A stretch of 64,000 nucleotides of DNA from an uncultured Mycoplasmatota bacterium (GTDB lineage Bacteria; Bacillota_I; Bacilli_A; RF39; UBA660): the NCBI GenBank assembly GCA_900546275.1, contig URCH01000006.1, positions 1-64,000 on the forward strand, read 5' to 3'. Below are positions 23,046 through 31,916 of this stretch, in pieces. Both the position numbers and the translations under genes were made by a program. Below the pieces are notes generated by a model that saw only the letters and a list, made by a program, of their open reading frames with translations, did not search any database and was not told where the DNA came from. Position 1 is the stretch's first letter. The number at the start of each line of letters is the position of its first letter.

Positions 23046-23931
23046 ATGATTCACCTACTTTAGCAACAAATATTTCATTTAATGATGGTTCTTCTAATAC
23101 AAATTTAGTAATTTCTTTATCTTTTATTTTTTTAAATATTAATGGAGCAACTTTCTCATTTTCTATTTTTAATTCAAGTTCATCTGAGTGTTCTATTATT
23201 TCATTAACGCCTTTTATTTTTTCTAATTCTTCTTTTGTAACATTGCCTTTTACAAAAACATTTTTCTTTCTATATTTTTTCTTAATATCTTTTATATTAC
23301 CGGATAATACATTTTTTCCTTTTAAAAGTATTACTATTTTTTTACAAAATAATTCTACATGTTCCATTCTATGTGATGAAAATATAATAATACTTCCTTT
23401 TTTAGACATTTCTACAATTTCATTTTTAAATAATTCAACATTAAATGGATCTAATCCAGAAAATGGTTCATCTAATATAAGTAATTTAGGTTCATTTATA
23501 ATAGCTGTTATGAATTGTATTTTTTGTTGATTACCTTTTGATAATTCTTTGATTTTTTTGTTTTCATATTCTGGGACTCCAAACTTTTCAAGTAATGTTT
23601 TCATTTTTTTTAATATATCTTCTTTTTCCATTCCTTTTAATGTTCCATAATATAAACATTGTTCTTTTACAGTTAATTTAGTCAATAAACTTCTTTCTTC
23701 TGTTAAAAATCCTATTTTATCTGTAACTGAGTAATCTATTTTTTTACCATCTAATGTTATGTTTCCACTGGTTGGTTCTATTAAGTTTAAAATCATTCTG
23801 AATGTTGTTGTTTTTCCAGCTCCATTTACACCTAACAAACCAAATATTTCTCCTTCTTTTACATCAAAGGATAAGTTATCTACTGCAAGAAAATCATCAT
23901 AGTATTTAGTTACGTTTTCTAGTTTTAACAC
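23035..23931 (-). CDS. ABC exporter ATPase (NatA/YhaQ-like)
   Basis: The ATPase subunit paired with the permease at 21726. GTG at 23931 follows AAAGGAG, so the 298-residue form is more likely than a longer frame from 23967. Walker A is GVNGAGKTT, the signature is LSKGNQQKIQF, Walker B is LLILDEPFSGLDP, with the switch His in SSHRMEHVE. A C-terminal DUF4162-type extension of about 90 residues is present, as in NatA-type ATPases. It overlaps the permease gene by 11 bp and follows a 108-residue hypothetical gene by 1 bp. Confidence 0.93.
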   Translation of the reverse strand: MLKLENVTKYYDDFLAVDNLSFDVKEGEIFGLLGVNGAGKTTTFRMILNLIEPTSGNITLDGKKIDYSVTDKIGFLTEERSLLTKLTVKEQCLYYGTLKGMEKEDILKKMKTLLEKFGVPEYENKKIKELSKGNQQKIQFITAIINEPKLLILDEPFSGLDPFNVELFKNEIVEMSKKGSIIIFSSHRMEHVELFCKKIVILLKGKNVLSGNIKDIKKKYRKKNVFVKGNVTKEELEKIKGVNEIIEHSDELELKIENEKVAPLIFKKIKDKEITKFVLEEPSLNEIFVAKVGESYEK

Positions 23932-23932
23932 A

Positions 23933-24259
23933 TTATCTACTCCTTTTCTTACCTTCTTCTTCTCCAATCCATCTTGATGTATCTATTATACTTGTTCTTT
24001 CTAAACAAAATAAATCATAAGCTTTTTTTAAAGAATCGTAATCTATTTCTTTTCCATCTGAAAAGTATTCTGTTACAAAGCAATTAAAACCATTTCTCTC
24101 TTCTGAAAATATTTCTGAGACTATTTCATCTATTGTAAATACTTCTTCTTTTCTAGCCATTGGATTGTTTACAAAATCACTATAGTAATTTTGAATTTCT
24201 TTTAGAATTATATATTTTTTTTCGTTATCTACTTCTATTTTAAACTGTGTTGTTTTCAT
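23933..24259 (-). CDS. Hypothetical protein, 108 residues
   Basis: Not recognised. The protein starts at ATG behind AGGAGA, is soluble and acidic in its first 90 residues with a basic end (EEEGKKRSR), and has no motif I can name. It lies 9 bp after rasP and 1 bp before the ABC ATPase, bridging the two in one probable transcript. Short proteins in this position may be regulators of the exporter; there is no direct evidence. Confidence 0.65.
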   Translation of the reverse strand: MKTTQFKIEVDNEKKYIILKEIQNYYSDFVNNPMARKEEVFTIDEIVSEIFSEERNGFNCFVTEYFSDGKEIDYDSLKKAYDLFCLERTSIIDTSRWIGEEEGKKRSR

Positions 24260-24268
24260 ATACTTCTC

Positions 24269-25312
24269 CTATCTAAAAATTCTTAATATATCATTATATG
24301 TTATAAATACCATTAACAACATTAAAAGTCCAAGTCCTACTGTATGAATTATATTTTCTATTTTAGGATTTACAGGACTACCTTTTATTTTTTCTATTAT
24401 TAAAAATAAAATTCTTCCTCCATCGAACGCTGGAAGTGGTAAAAAGTTAATAAAACCTACATTAACGCTTATTATTGCCATTAGATAAACTAAATTAATT
24501 AAGCCTTCTTTTGCAGTTTCTCCTACCATTGTAAATATACCTATAGGCCCTGATAAATTTGTTAAACTTATCTTTCCTGTTATTAAATACCATATAACAA
24601 AGAACATGTATTCTATTAATTCAATTGTTTTAGTAAATGCATATTTAATTGAAGAAAAAAATCCTCTTTGTTTTTGATTGATTAATGAAAATCCATATTT
24701 ATAGTTTGTTGTTCCATTTTCATCTACTGTATCTGCTTTAAATTTAGCAATTTCTACATTTCCATTTGCATCTTTATATTTTATTTCCACTTCTTTTTTT
24801 ACGTTTGCAATTAACTCTAAACTAAGTATATCTTTTGTTGATGCTTTTTTACCGTTTACCTGTAATATTTCAAAGTTTTCTCTTAATCCTGCATTATATG
24901 CTGAACTATTTTTATCTATTACGCCTATATATGTTTCTTTTTTTGGGGTACCATTTATTAAACCTACTACAAATAAAAGTACTATAGCAAGTACAAAATT
25001 AAAAAATATACCAGCTATCATTATCGAAAATCTTTGTAACCAAGTTTTTGATTGCATTCTTTTTTCTTTTGGAATATTCTCATCTGGATCTATTTCTTCA
25101 CCAGCCATTTGAACAAATCCACCAATTGGTAAAAGTCTTATTGAGTACATTGTTTCATCTTTTTTACTTTTCCATTTAAATAATTGTGGACCCATTCCAA
25201 TTGAAAATTCATAGATATATACTCCTGCTTTTTTAGCAAACAAGAAGTGGCCTAATTCATGAAAAAAAACTATTCCACCAAGTATAAGAATAAAATATAT
25301 TATTGTCATCAT
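24269..25312 (-). CDS. rasP: Site-2 protease RasP/RseP
   Basis: This intramembrane zinc protease cleaves membrane-bound anti-sigma factors and remnant signal peptides. The 347-residue protein has HELGH within the first membrane helix (about 18-22), the GxG membrane-associated strand, a PDZ domain about 125-215 and the second metal motif LPLPAFDGGR near the C-terminus. The gene order cdsA-rasP is the standard one in Firmicutes; dxr, usually between them, is absent here. The start is the first of two ATG codons behind AGAGGA. Confidence 0.95.
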   Translation of the reverse strand: MMTIIYFILILGGIVFFHELGHFLFAKKAGVYIYEFSIGMGPQLFKWKSKKDETMYSIRLLPIGGFVQMAGEEIDPDENIPKEKRMQSKTWLQRFSIMIAGIFFNFVLAIVLLFVVGLINGTPKKETYIGVIDKNSSAYNAGLRENFEILQVNGKKASTKDILSLELIANVKKEVEIKYKDANGNVEIAKFKADTVDENGTTNYKYGFSLINQKQRGFFSSIKYAFTKTIELIEYMFFVIWYLITGKISLTNLSGPIGIFTMVGETAKEGLINLVYLMAIISVNVGFINFLPLPAFDGGRILFLIIEKIKGSPVNPKIENIIHTVGLGLLMLLMVFITYNDILRIFR

Positions 25313-25324
25313 TTTTCCTCTTTT

Positions 25325-26125
25325 CTAAATGATTGATATAAAAAACATAAATCCTAACATTATAAATAATATACTATCAAATCTATCAAGTACTCCACCA
25401 TGTCCTGGCATTATGTTTGAAAAATCTTTTTTATTAAAATATCTTTTGATTGCTGAAAAAGTTAAATCTCCAAATTGTCCAAGTATTGATAAAAATAAAG
25501 TGATTATTATAAGAATGTAAAGTTGTAGACTATTATCTATAAAATTATGATAGAAAAGTGTTGCTATAAAGACACCAACTACTGTTCCACCAATCATTCC
25601 CTCCCATGTTTTTTTAGGGGAAATTTCTGAAATCATTTTATGTTTTCCTATTAACATTCCTGTAATATAAGCATATGTATCTGTCATTATAGAAATTAAA
25701 AATAAATATATAAGAAGTAATAAACTTTTTTCTCTAATAGAAATTAACAAAGAAAATGATGCTGCTATAAATATTAATCCACCCAACATATAAAATGCAT
25801 CATTTACACTATATATTTTTCTATCATGATATAATATAGTTGGAATTAAATACATTATAAAAAGTCCGCTAAGTATTCTATAATCTATTGAAAATTCTAA
25901 CACTGCCTTGCTTGAACTAAATAATATTATTAAACTTAGAAGTATATATGAAATAAATTTTATAAAACTTGGTAATTCTTTTTTTTCTTCTTTTATTTTA
26001 ATAAACTCATAAAGTCCTAATACTGATATTATATATACTGCAACGTTAAATAAAGTACCGCCTATAAATAGTATTGGAATAAATATTAACATTGCTATTA
26101 AAGCGCTTATTAATCTTGTTTTCAT
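25325..26125 (-). CDS. cdsA: Phosphatidate cytidylyltransferase
   Basis: CdsA makes CDP-diacylglycerol from phosphatidic acid and CTP, the branch point for phosphatidylglycerol and cardiolipin. The 266-residue protein has eight predicted membrane helices and the CdsA signature split over SPKKTWEGMIGG and MPGHGGVLDRFDSI near the C-terminus. It starts behind GAGGTAG and lies 12 bp before rasP. Its product feeds the pathway used by the element-borne cardiolipin synthase. Confidence 0.95.
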   Translation of the reverse strand: MKTRLISALIAMLIFIPILFIGGTLFNVAVYIISVLGLYEFIKIKEEKKELPSFIKFISYILLSLIILFSSSKAVLEFSIDYRILSGLFIMYLIPTILYHDRKIYSVNDAFYMLGGLIFIAASFSLLISIREKSLLLLIYLFLISIMTDTYAYITGMLIGKHKMISEISPKKTWEGMIGGTVVGVFIATLFYHNFIDNSLQLYILIIITLFLSILGQFGDLTFSAIKRYFNKKDFSNIMPGHGGVLDRFDSILFIMLGFMFFISII

Positions 26126-26191
26126 ATATCTACCTCACTATTACAATTATAGTATAAATACATTATTTTTACAAGAAAAAAAGAACTAATA

Positions 26192-26437
26192 TTAGATTGA
26201 ATCTATATTAATTCTTACTTTTTTTTCACCATTTATATAAGCTGCTGCTTGTACTATAGTTCTTATTGATTGAGCTGTTATTCCTTTTCTTCCAATAACT
26301 GCACCCATATCACTTTCGTTTACTAATACTTCTATAGTTATAAAATCTTCTTCATCATCAAACTGTCTAACTGAAACACTATCAGGGTCTTTTACTAAAC
26401 TTCTAATTAATACTTCTGTTAATTCTGATAATTTCAT
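26192..26437 (-). CDS. khpA: KH-domain RNA-binding protein KhpA
   Basis: KhpA is a small RNA-binding protein that pairs with KhpB/Jag and affects cell division and elongation. The 81-residue protein is almost entirely one type II KH domain, with the GxxG loop in IGRKGITAQSIRTIV. Its ATG overlaps the rpsP stop (TAATG), which is the usual translational coupling. The rimM-trmD-rplS genes that commonly follow are missing here, and cdsA comes upstream of nothing related, so the ribosomal and lipid clusters have been joined. Confidence 0.93.
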   Translation of the reverse strand: MKLSELTEVLIRSLVKDPDSVSVRQFDDEEDFITIEVLVNESDMGAVIGRKGITAQSIRTIVQAAAYINGEKKVRINIDSI

Positions 26438-26712
26438 TATTTACTTTCTTTTTTACTATTATGTCTTTTTGCAAGTATTCCTTGTTTTTTTAGAAGATCT
26501 CTTACTGTATCAGTTGGTTGAGCACCATTATCTAACCATTTATTAGCTAATTCTTCATCTATTTTAACTTCTGCTGGTTCCATAATTGGATTATATGTTC
26601 CAACTACTTCTATAAATCTACCATCTCTTGGACTTCTAGAATCAGCTGCTACTATACGATAAAATGGTTTTTTCTTAGATCCCATTCTTTTTAGTCTTAA
26701 TTTAACTGCCAT
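26437..26712 (-). CDS. rpsP: 30S ribosomal protein S16
   Basis: S16 binds 16S rRNA and assists 30S assembly. The start MAVKLRLKRMGSKKKPFYRIV at 26712 follows GGAGGG; the longer frame includes the cotE terminator and is not coding. The 91-residue protein has the family signature RLKRMG and the conserved DSRSPRDGRFIEVVGTYNP. It is coupled to khpA downstream. Confidence 0.96.
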   Translation of the reverse strand: MAVKLRLKRMGSKKKPFYRIVAADSRSPRDGRFIEVVGTYNPIMEPAEVKIDEELANKWLDNGAQPTDTVRDLLKKQGILAKRHNSKKESK

Positions 26713-26757
26713 GTTTTTCCCTCCATTCACTTGTTTAATATTATCATAAAAAAGTAA

Positions 26758-26785
26758 AAGTGTCAACATATTTTAGTTGACACTT
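26758..26785 (-). terminator. Terminator of cotE
   Basis: AAGTGTCAAC pairs perfectly with GTTGACACTT around an 8-base loop, followed by a T-rich tract. It begins 2 bp after the cotE stop. Confidence 0.85.
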
Positions 26786-26787
26786 AA

Positions 26788-27315
26788 TTATATGTAATTT
26801 TCATCTACTTTATCTATTTCTTTTTCCATATCTTCTGTTAATTCGTCATCTATTTCTTCCCATGGTTCTTCATCTTCTTCTATTGCTATTTTCATTTTTG
26901 TTTCTCCAACTATTTCAACTCCTAATTCTTTTTCTATATCAAAAGTTATTCCATCATCAGTTATTTCTACTTTTGAACAAGTTGGTTGTTTTAATGTTCT
27001 AACTATTATATCTGTATCTCCGCTTAAATCAGCAGTTTCTTTTACTTTTACATTAAATAAATCATTATAATCTACTTTTTTATTTACAACTGTTGTTTTA
27101 CTATCATTGTCATATGAGTACCATATATTTACATCATATGTTCCATCTACCCCAACTTTTTCGCCCGTTTTATATCCTTTAAATTTATGGTTTATTACCC
27201 AACAACCAAGTACAGTAGTTGGTTTGTCTTGTACTTCTATTGAATAATTATTTTTAAAATATTTTTTACCTTTCCCAACAACTGCTTTTGTAACTATTTC
27301 TTTAAATGATGCCAT
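26788..27315 (-). CDS. cotE: Outer spore coat morphogenetic protein CotE
   Basis: CotE directs assembly of the outer spore coat layer in Bacillus. The start MASFKEIVTKAVVGKGKKYF at 27315 follows GAGGGGTG. The 175-residue product matches CotE along its length: ITKAVVxKG, LGCWVINHKFKGYKTGEKVGVDGTYDVNIWYSY, a VLQQPNC-like stretch (LKQPTCSKVEI), and the very acidic C-terminus. It stands as a single gene with its own terminator between a histidine kinase and rpsP. It is strong evidence that the host lineage forms, or recently formed, Bacillus-type spores. Confidence 0.95.
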   Translation of the reverse strand: MASFKEIVTKAVVGKGKKYFKNNYSIEVQDKPTTVLGCWVINHKFKGYKTGEKVGVDGTYDVNIWYSYDNDSKTTVVNKKVDYNDLFNVKVKETADLSGDTDIIVRTLKQPTCSKVEITDDGITFDIEKELGVEIVGETKMKIAIEEDEEPWEEIDDELTEDMEKEIDKVDENYI

Positions 27316-27363
27316 ATTTTCACCCCTCACTTTAAGATATGCAAATGTACTATAAAAGTTCAC

Positions 27364-27385
27364 AAAAAAAGAACTAAATGTTCTT
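27364..27385 (-). terminator. Terminator after the hybrid kinase region
   Basis: AAGAAC / GTTCTT pairs around ATTTA and is followed by a run of T on the minus strand. It lies in the cotE upstream region, after the end of the kinase transcript has been read as upstream-to-downstream; it would stop readthrough towards cotE. Confidence 0.6.
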
Positions 27386-27418
27386 ATCAACTTTTAATTC
27401 TTAGAGCTTTTATTTACT

Positions 27419-29293
27419 TTATTTTGATACATTAAAAACAGTATCTAATTTTTGTTTTATTTGTTCTTTATTAAATGGTTTTGCAATATAGTCAACAAAT
27501 CCTTCACTTACATATTTTTCTTTTGCTCCTGCTACTGCATCTGCTGTTAAAGCAATTACTGGAATTTTAAAATTTAAGTTTTCCTTTAATTTTTTCATTG
27601 CTGTTTCACCACTCATATTTGGCATCATTATATCCATTAAAATTAAATCATATTCATTTCCAACAACAACTTTATTTAAACATTCAATTCCATCATAACA
27701 TTCATCAATTTCAAAATCGAAATCAGAAAGAGCTCTCCTTGCTACTTTGATATTTAATTTGTTATCATCAACAATTAATATTTTTTTATGTCCATAATCA
27801 ATACTAGTTACTTTATTATTTACATTATTAAATAATTTTGAAGCAGTATCCATTATTTCTTTATCAGTCATTGGTCTTTGAAATTTACTAACTTTTTGTG
27901 GGAGATTTATCACAAAAACTGAACCCTTTCCAAATTGACTGCTAACGTTAATTTTTCCTCCCATCATTTCTGTTAACGCTTTAGTTATTGCAAGTCCAAG
28001 TCCCGTTCCTTCAGTTGTTGTATTTTTTTCAATATCTAATCTTTCAAATTTTGTAAATAGTTTTGATATATACTCTTTTTTTATTCCTCTTCCTGTATCC
28101 TGACATGTAATTATTAAATTAGATAATCGTTTATTATAATCATTAACACATTTAACATTTAAATTGATTTCTCCTTGTTCTGTATATTTAATTGCATTAG
28201 TTAAAAGATTATTAACAATTTCTTTTACATGAACTTTATCACCTATTAATTCATATGGTAAATCATCCGATATATTTAAATTAAACTTAATATCTTTTTC
28301 TCCAATTCTAGTTGCAGTAACTTTGCACATACTTGTAATGCTTTCTCTAAAATCATAAGGATTTTCTACAATTTCTAATTTTTCGGATTCTATTTTATTT
28401 ATATCCAAAATATTTCCAACTATTTCAAGTAGTGTTTGAGATGCATTCATAATATCACGTGAGTTTTCTATTACTTCTGGAGGGCATTTTTCCATATAAG
28501 ATAAATTATCTTCCGATAAACCAACGATTGCATTAAGAGGTGTTCTTATCTCATGAGACATACTAGATAAGAAATCACTTTTTGCCCTATTTGCTTTTTC
28601 TGCTTGATCTCTTGCTAATTCTAATTTTGCAATCATTTTTAAATCTGGATTTTCAATTGTAAAATACATTAAACAGCAAACTAAACTTTCCATAGCTGTT
28701 GTTATTACTAATTCAGGGTGTTTCATCTGAATAACCATAACGCCTAACCCAAATAATAAATATAACCAAATTGGTATAACCTTTTTACTTAAACCACCAT
28801 TTTTTCTTTTTACAATTAGAATTGTAAATATGACTAAACTTAATATTCCAGATAACGTAAAAATTGTTTGAACAGCTGGGCCATATGTATAATAAATTTT
28901 TTGTGAAACATCTCTATGCAAACTATATGGAAGTACAAATACTATTATAGTTATTAATACATCGACTATTATAGTTATTATATTAGCAATCCTTTTATGT
29001 TTGAATGAAATTTCAATTAAATAAAAAATTAATAATGATATGAAAACAATAAAATATACTAAATACAATCGTAATATAAAATCACTTATAACGATGGGTA
29101 TTACATCATACTTATAAGATACAAAATCACATAAAAATTGTAATACTAAACCAACTAAATTTGTTATAAGAATATATTTATATATTTTATTTTCTCCATT
29201 ATTTAATCTTGTCTTAGAAAAATATAAAAAAGACAAGGCAACAATATATACAAAACTAAAAATTATTAACCATGTAAGATTTGAAATAACCAT
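27419..29293 (-). CDS. Hybrid sensor histidine kinase with C-terminal receiver
   Basis: The 624-residue protein has seven or eight N-terminal membrane helices (about 1-215) with almost no external loops, a HisKA domain with SHEIRTPLNAIVG, a HATPase_c domain with the N box (NNLLTNAIKYT) and glycine boxes DTGRGI and GTGLGLAI, and a receiver domain from about residue 500 with the phospho-acceptor Asp in LILMDIMMPNMSG. The multi-helix sensor suggests a membrane or small hydrophobic signal. No partner regulator is adjacent; the receiver may pass phosphate to a separate Hpt protein. Confidence 0.93.
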   Translation of the reverse strand: MVISNLTWLIIFSFVYIVALSFLYFSKTRLNNGENKIYKYILITNLVGLVLQFLCDFVSYKYDVIPIVISDFILRLYLVYFIVFISLLIFYLIEISFKHKRIANIITIIVDVLITIIVFVLPYSLHRDVSQKIYYTYGPAVQTIFTLSGILSLVIFTILIVKRKNGGLSKKVIPIWLYLLFGLGVMVIQMKHPELVITTAMESLVCCLMYFTIENPDLKMIAKLELARDQAEKANRAKSDFLSSMSHEIRTPLNAIVGLSEDNLSYMEKCPPEVIENSRDIMNASQTLLEIVGNILDINKIESEKLEIVENPYDFRESITSMCKVTATRIGEKDIKFNLNISDDLPYELIGDKVHVKEIVNNLLTNAIKYTEQGEINLNVKCVNDYNKRLSNLIITCQDTGRGIKKEYISKLFTKFERLDIEKNTTTEGTGLGLAITKALTEMMGGKINVSSQFGKGSVFVINLPQKVSKFQRPMTDKEIMDTASKLFNNVNNKVTSIDYGHKKILIVDDNKLNIKVARRALSDFDFEIDECYDGIECLNKVVVGNEYDLILMDIMMPNMSGETAMKKLKENLNFKIPVIALTADAVAGAKEKYVSEGFVDYIAKPFNKEQIKQKLDTVFNVSK

Positions 29294-29349
29294 AAACTCA
29301 CTCTCCTATATTAATATTTTATCATATAAATATGGGATTTTATATAAAA

Positions 29350-29376
29350 AAAATTATCCCATTAACGAGATAATCT
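29350..29376 (-). terminator. Terminator of the AMP-forming ligase gene
   Basis: ATTATC / GATAAT hairpin followed by eight T on the minus strand; it overlaps the last codons of the gene. Confidence 0.65.
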
Positions 29377-31182
29377 TTTTTGTTTACCTGTTTCAATAAC
29401 TTTATTAATTACAACAAAACCATCTTTTTCTTGTTTCATTTTTGCAACATCTCTTTTGCCAGATTTAGCATATGGAAAAGATTTTCTAATTTTAAACCTA
29501 TATGGTACCATATTTTCATTATTAGTTTTTTCATAAATATATTGTTGTATATTATGTAATTCTTCTTCTAAATAATCTTCATTTGCTTCTATTATTTTTT
29601 GAAGTTCTTCAGTAAAGATTATATGTACTGCTAATTCTTTCATTCCATTATCATCAAATTCTAGTACATCGCATATTTTAATATTATCTAATTCCATTAT
29701 AATGTTTTCTATGTCAAAATTATAGATTTTTTCTCCATTTATAATTGAATAATCACTCGTTCTACCTTGAACAAATAAATTACCTTTCTCATCAATATAT
29801 CCGACGTCTCCCGTACAATTCCATTTTGTACCATTCTTATCAATGTGGAAATATTCTTCTGTTGCTTTTTTATTTTTATAATATCCTAGCATACTACATG
29901 GAGTATTAGCTAAAATTTGGCCTCTTTCATAATAAGGTAATTCATTAAACTCATTATCGAAAACACCAATTGTAATTCCAGGTAATGGAATACCAACAGA
30001 TCCTCTTGTATTTTCAGCCATTTGGGTTTGTGTTGTTATTGCTGCTCCACATTCACATTGTCCGTAAGCGACTCTTAATGGAGCATCATTTCCATGTTGT
30101 TTAAATACTGTTTCAATTTTGGTAGCGACTTCATCACTTAATGGTTCTCCACCCTCAAATGGATAATTAAAAAATGATAAATCCTTATTTTTAACTAATT
30201 TTTCATCTAAAAAACCTTCATACATGCTTGTTGGAGCAACACAGTAGTTTGGTTTTGCTTTAACAATATTTTTTACAAAAATATCTCTTTCAAATCTTGG
30301 GTCCATAAATACAGAAGTTCCATAGGATAATGGTAAATGTATTGATGTACTTAATCCAGTTGAATACCAGGGTGGTATAATTTGATAAAACTTTTGTCCT
30401 CTTGAAATATCAACGCCTGACGCAGGATATGCTTGAATTGAGTTTTGGAAACTATCATTTGACAATAATATTCCCTTAGAGGCACCAGTTGTTCCACTTG
30501 AATATACCATTGTTAATGGCAAATCTTTTTCATATGGAATAGTTGTAGTTTCTTCTCTATTTCTTCCATCTTTGATAAATTGATTCCAATATAATTCATT
30601 ACTATGACTATCTAATTTATATGTCTTAGAAATGAATCTTAATATTGATGAATTTAAAGTTGGAAGAATAACTACGTTTTTAATTCTTGAATTTTTAATT
30701 GCATCTTTTAATTCTGGATAAAATTCATCCATTATTATTAATATATCACTTTCACAATCATCAATTCTTGCAATCAAATCTCTTTTTTCAAAATGTGGAG
30801 CAATCATATTAGCAACTGCACCTAATTTTGATAACGCATAAAATGAATAGACAGTTTCTGGAACCCCTGCTGAACAAATTGTAGCAAATTTTCCTTTTTT
30901 TATTCCATATTCCTGAAATGCCTTTGCAGTTGCTTCAATGTTTTTAAAAAGTTTAAAATAATTTATATGACTTCCAAAAAATTCTAGTGCTAAATCTTTT
31001 GGAAATGCAAGATTATTATTATAAATCTCTTGAAATACGGTTCTTTTTGGAATTTCTTTTTCTAATTCTTTTTGATTATAATTTATAGTCCATGGTTTAT
31101 CTATTGTTGGATACCCACTTAATTTTGATGTTTCAAGATTTAACAAATCTTGTTTTACCTTTAATAATTCTTCTTTTGTCAT
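29362..31182 (-). CDS. AMP-forming acyl-CoA synthetase/ligase
   Basis: ANL-superfamily enzymes activate a carboxylate as acyl-AMP and usually transfer it to CoA. The 606-residue protein has the P-loop MVYSSGTTGASKG (about 225-240), the YGQCECGAAI motif corresponding to the acyl-binding A5 motif, the hinge TGDVGYIDEKGNLFVQGRTSD, and the catalytic Lys near the C-terminus in YAKSGKRDV. There is no membrane segment. The substrate is unclear; the size fits fatty or aromatic acid activation. It stands alone with its own terminator. Confidence 0.9.
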   Translation of the reverse strand: MTKEELLKVKQDLLNLETSKLSGYPTIDKPWTINYNQKELEKEIPKRTVFQEIYNNNLAFPKDLALEFFGSHINYFKLFKNIEATAKAFQEYGIKKGKFATICSAGVPETVYSFYALSKLGAVANMIAPHFEKRDLIARIDDCESDILIIMDEFYPELKDAIKNSRIKNVVILPTLNSSILRFISKTYKLDSHSNELYWNQFIKDGRNREETTTIPYEKDLPLTMVYSSGTTGASKGILLSNDSFQNSIQAYPASGVDISRGQKFYQIIPPWYSTGLSTSIHLPLSYGTSVFMDPRFERDIFVKNIVKAKPNYCVAPTSMYEGFLDEKLVKNKDLSFFNYPFEGGEPLSDEVATKIETVFKQHGNDAPLRVAYGQCECGAAITTQTQMAENTRGSVGIPLPGITIGVFDNEFNELPYYERGQILANTPCSMLGYYKNKKATEEYFHIDKNGTKWNCTGDVGYIDEKGNLFVQGRTSDYSIINGEKIYNFDIENIIMELDNIKICDVLEFDDNGMKELAVHIIFTEELQKIIEANEDYLEEELHNIQQYIYEKTNNENMVPYRFKIRKSFPYAKSGKRDVAKMKQEKDGFVVINKVIETGKQKRLSR

Positions 31183-31301
31183 ATAAAATCACCTCTAATA
31201 CCCTCTTATAATGCCAATACTTCCCTTTTTTGTGGCTTATCTTACTATAAAAAATTAATTTTGTCAAACTAACCTAATAAACTAATAAACCTCTAATGAT
31301 A

Positions 31302-31332
31302 TAAAAAAAATTTAGTATTATGTACTAAATTT
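31302..31332 (-). terminator. Terminator after the DUF1697 gene
   Basis: AAATTTAGTA pairs with TACTAAATTT around a short loop and is followed by T residues. It lies directly after the restored stop codon of the frameshifted DUF1697 gene, which supports that gene end. Confidence 0.75.
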
Positions 31333-31333
31333 T

Positions 31334-31884
31334 TTACATTCTACTATTTTCACTACACAATTCTAAAACTCTCTTCATTGTATTAACTGTTCTAATTGTT
31401 ATACTATCTTTTATACTAGTACTTGCAGTTTTAATCACAAATTTGATTTCTTATAGTTTTTTAAATTATATGACCAAAATATAACATTATTATATTCTTT
31501 TACCATTTCTATGTTTTCAGAAATTTTTCCTAATTGATTATATACATTTATATAATTTGCTGGTGGAATTATAAAAATAATATTATTATAAAACGCTTTA
31601 TCTTTCATTTTAATCCAACTTGGAATATTTTCAAATATATTATTTAATTCATCAAAAGTAAGAATATGAATAGGAATTTTTAAATTAAACTTGTCATTTA
31701 TTATTTTTAAAATTTGATTTGTTATATTCTTTTTACTTTCGAAAGATTCTAAAATTATATTTCCACTATTTAAATATGTCATTACATTATTGTACTTTTT
31801 TTCTAATTCAATTTTTAATTCATTCATTGATATTTTATTTTTTTCACTAATATTTGTTTCTCTAAGCAATACTATATATTTCAT
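31334..31884 (-). pseudogene. DUF1697 protein gene with frameshift
   Basis: The main frame encodes 149 residues typical of DUF1697 (MKYIVLLRETN, LNSGNIILES, IFWSYNLKNYKKSN) and stops at 31435. In another frame the sequence continues as FVIKTASTSIKDSITIRTVNTMKRVLEL to TAA at 31334, which is the normal family C-terminus (ASTxxYKxxTIRNxNT). One missing base in the A-run near 31440 explains both. The family is of unknown function. An assembly error cannot be excluded. Confidence 0.85.
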
Positions 31885-31916
31885 TAAAGTACCCTTTTTT
31901 TATAACACAAATAATT

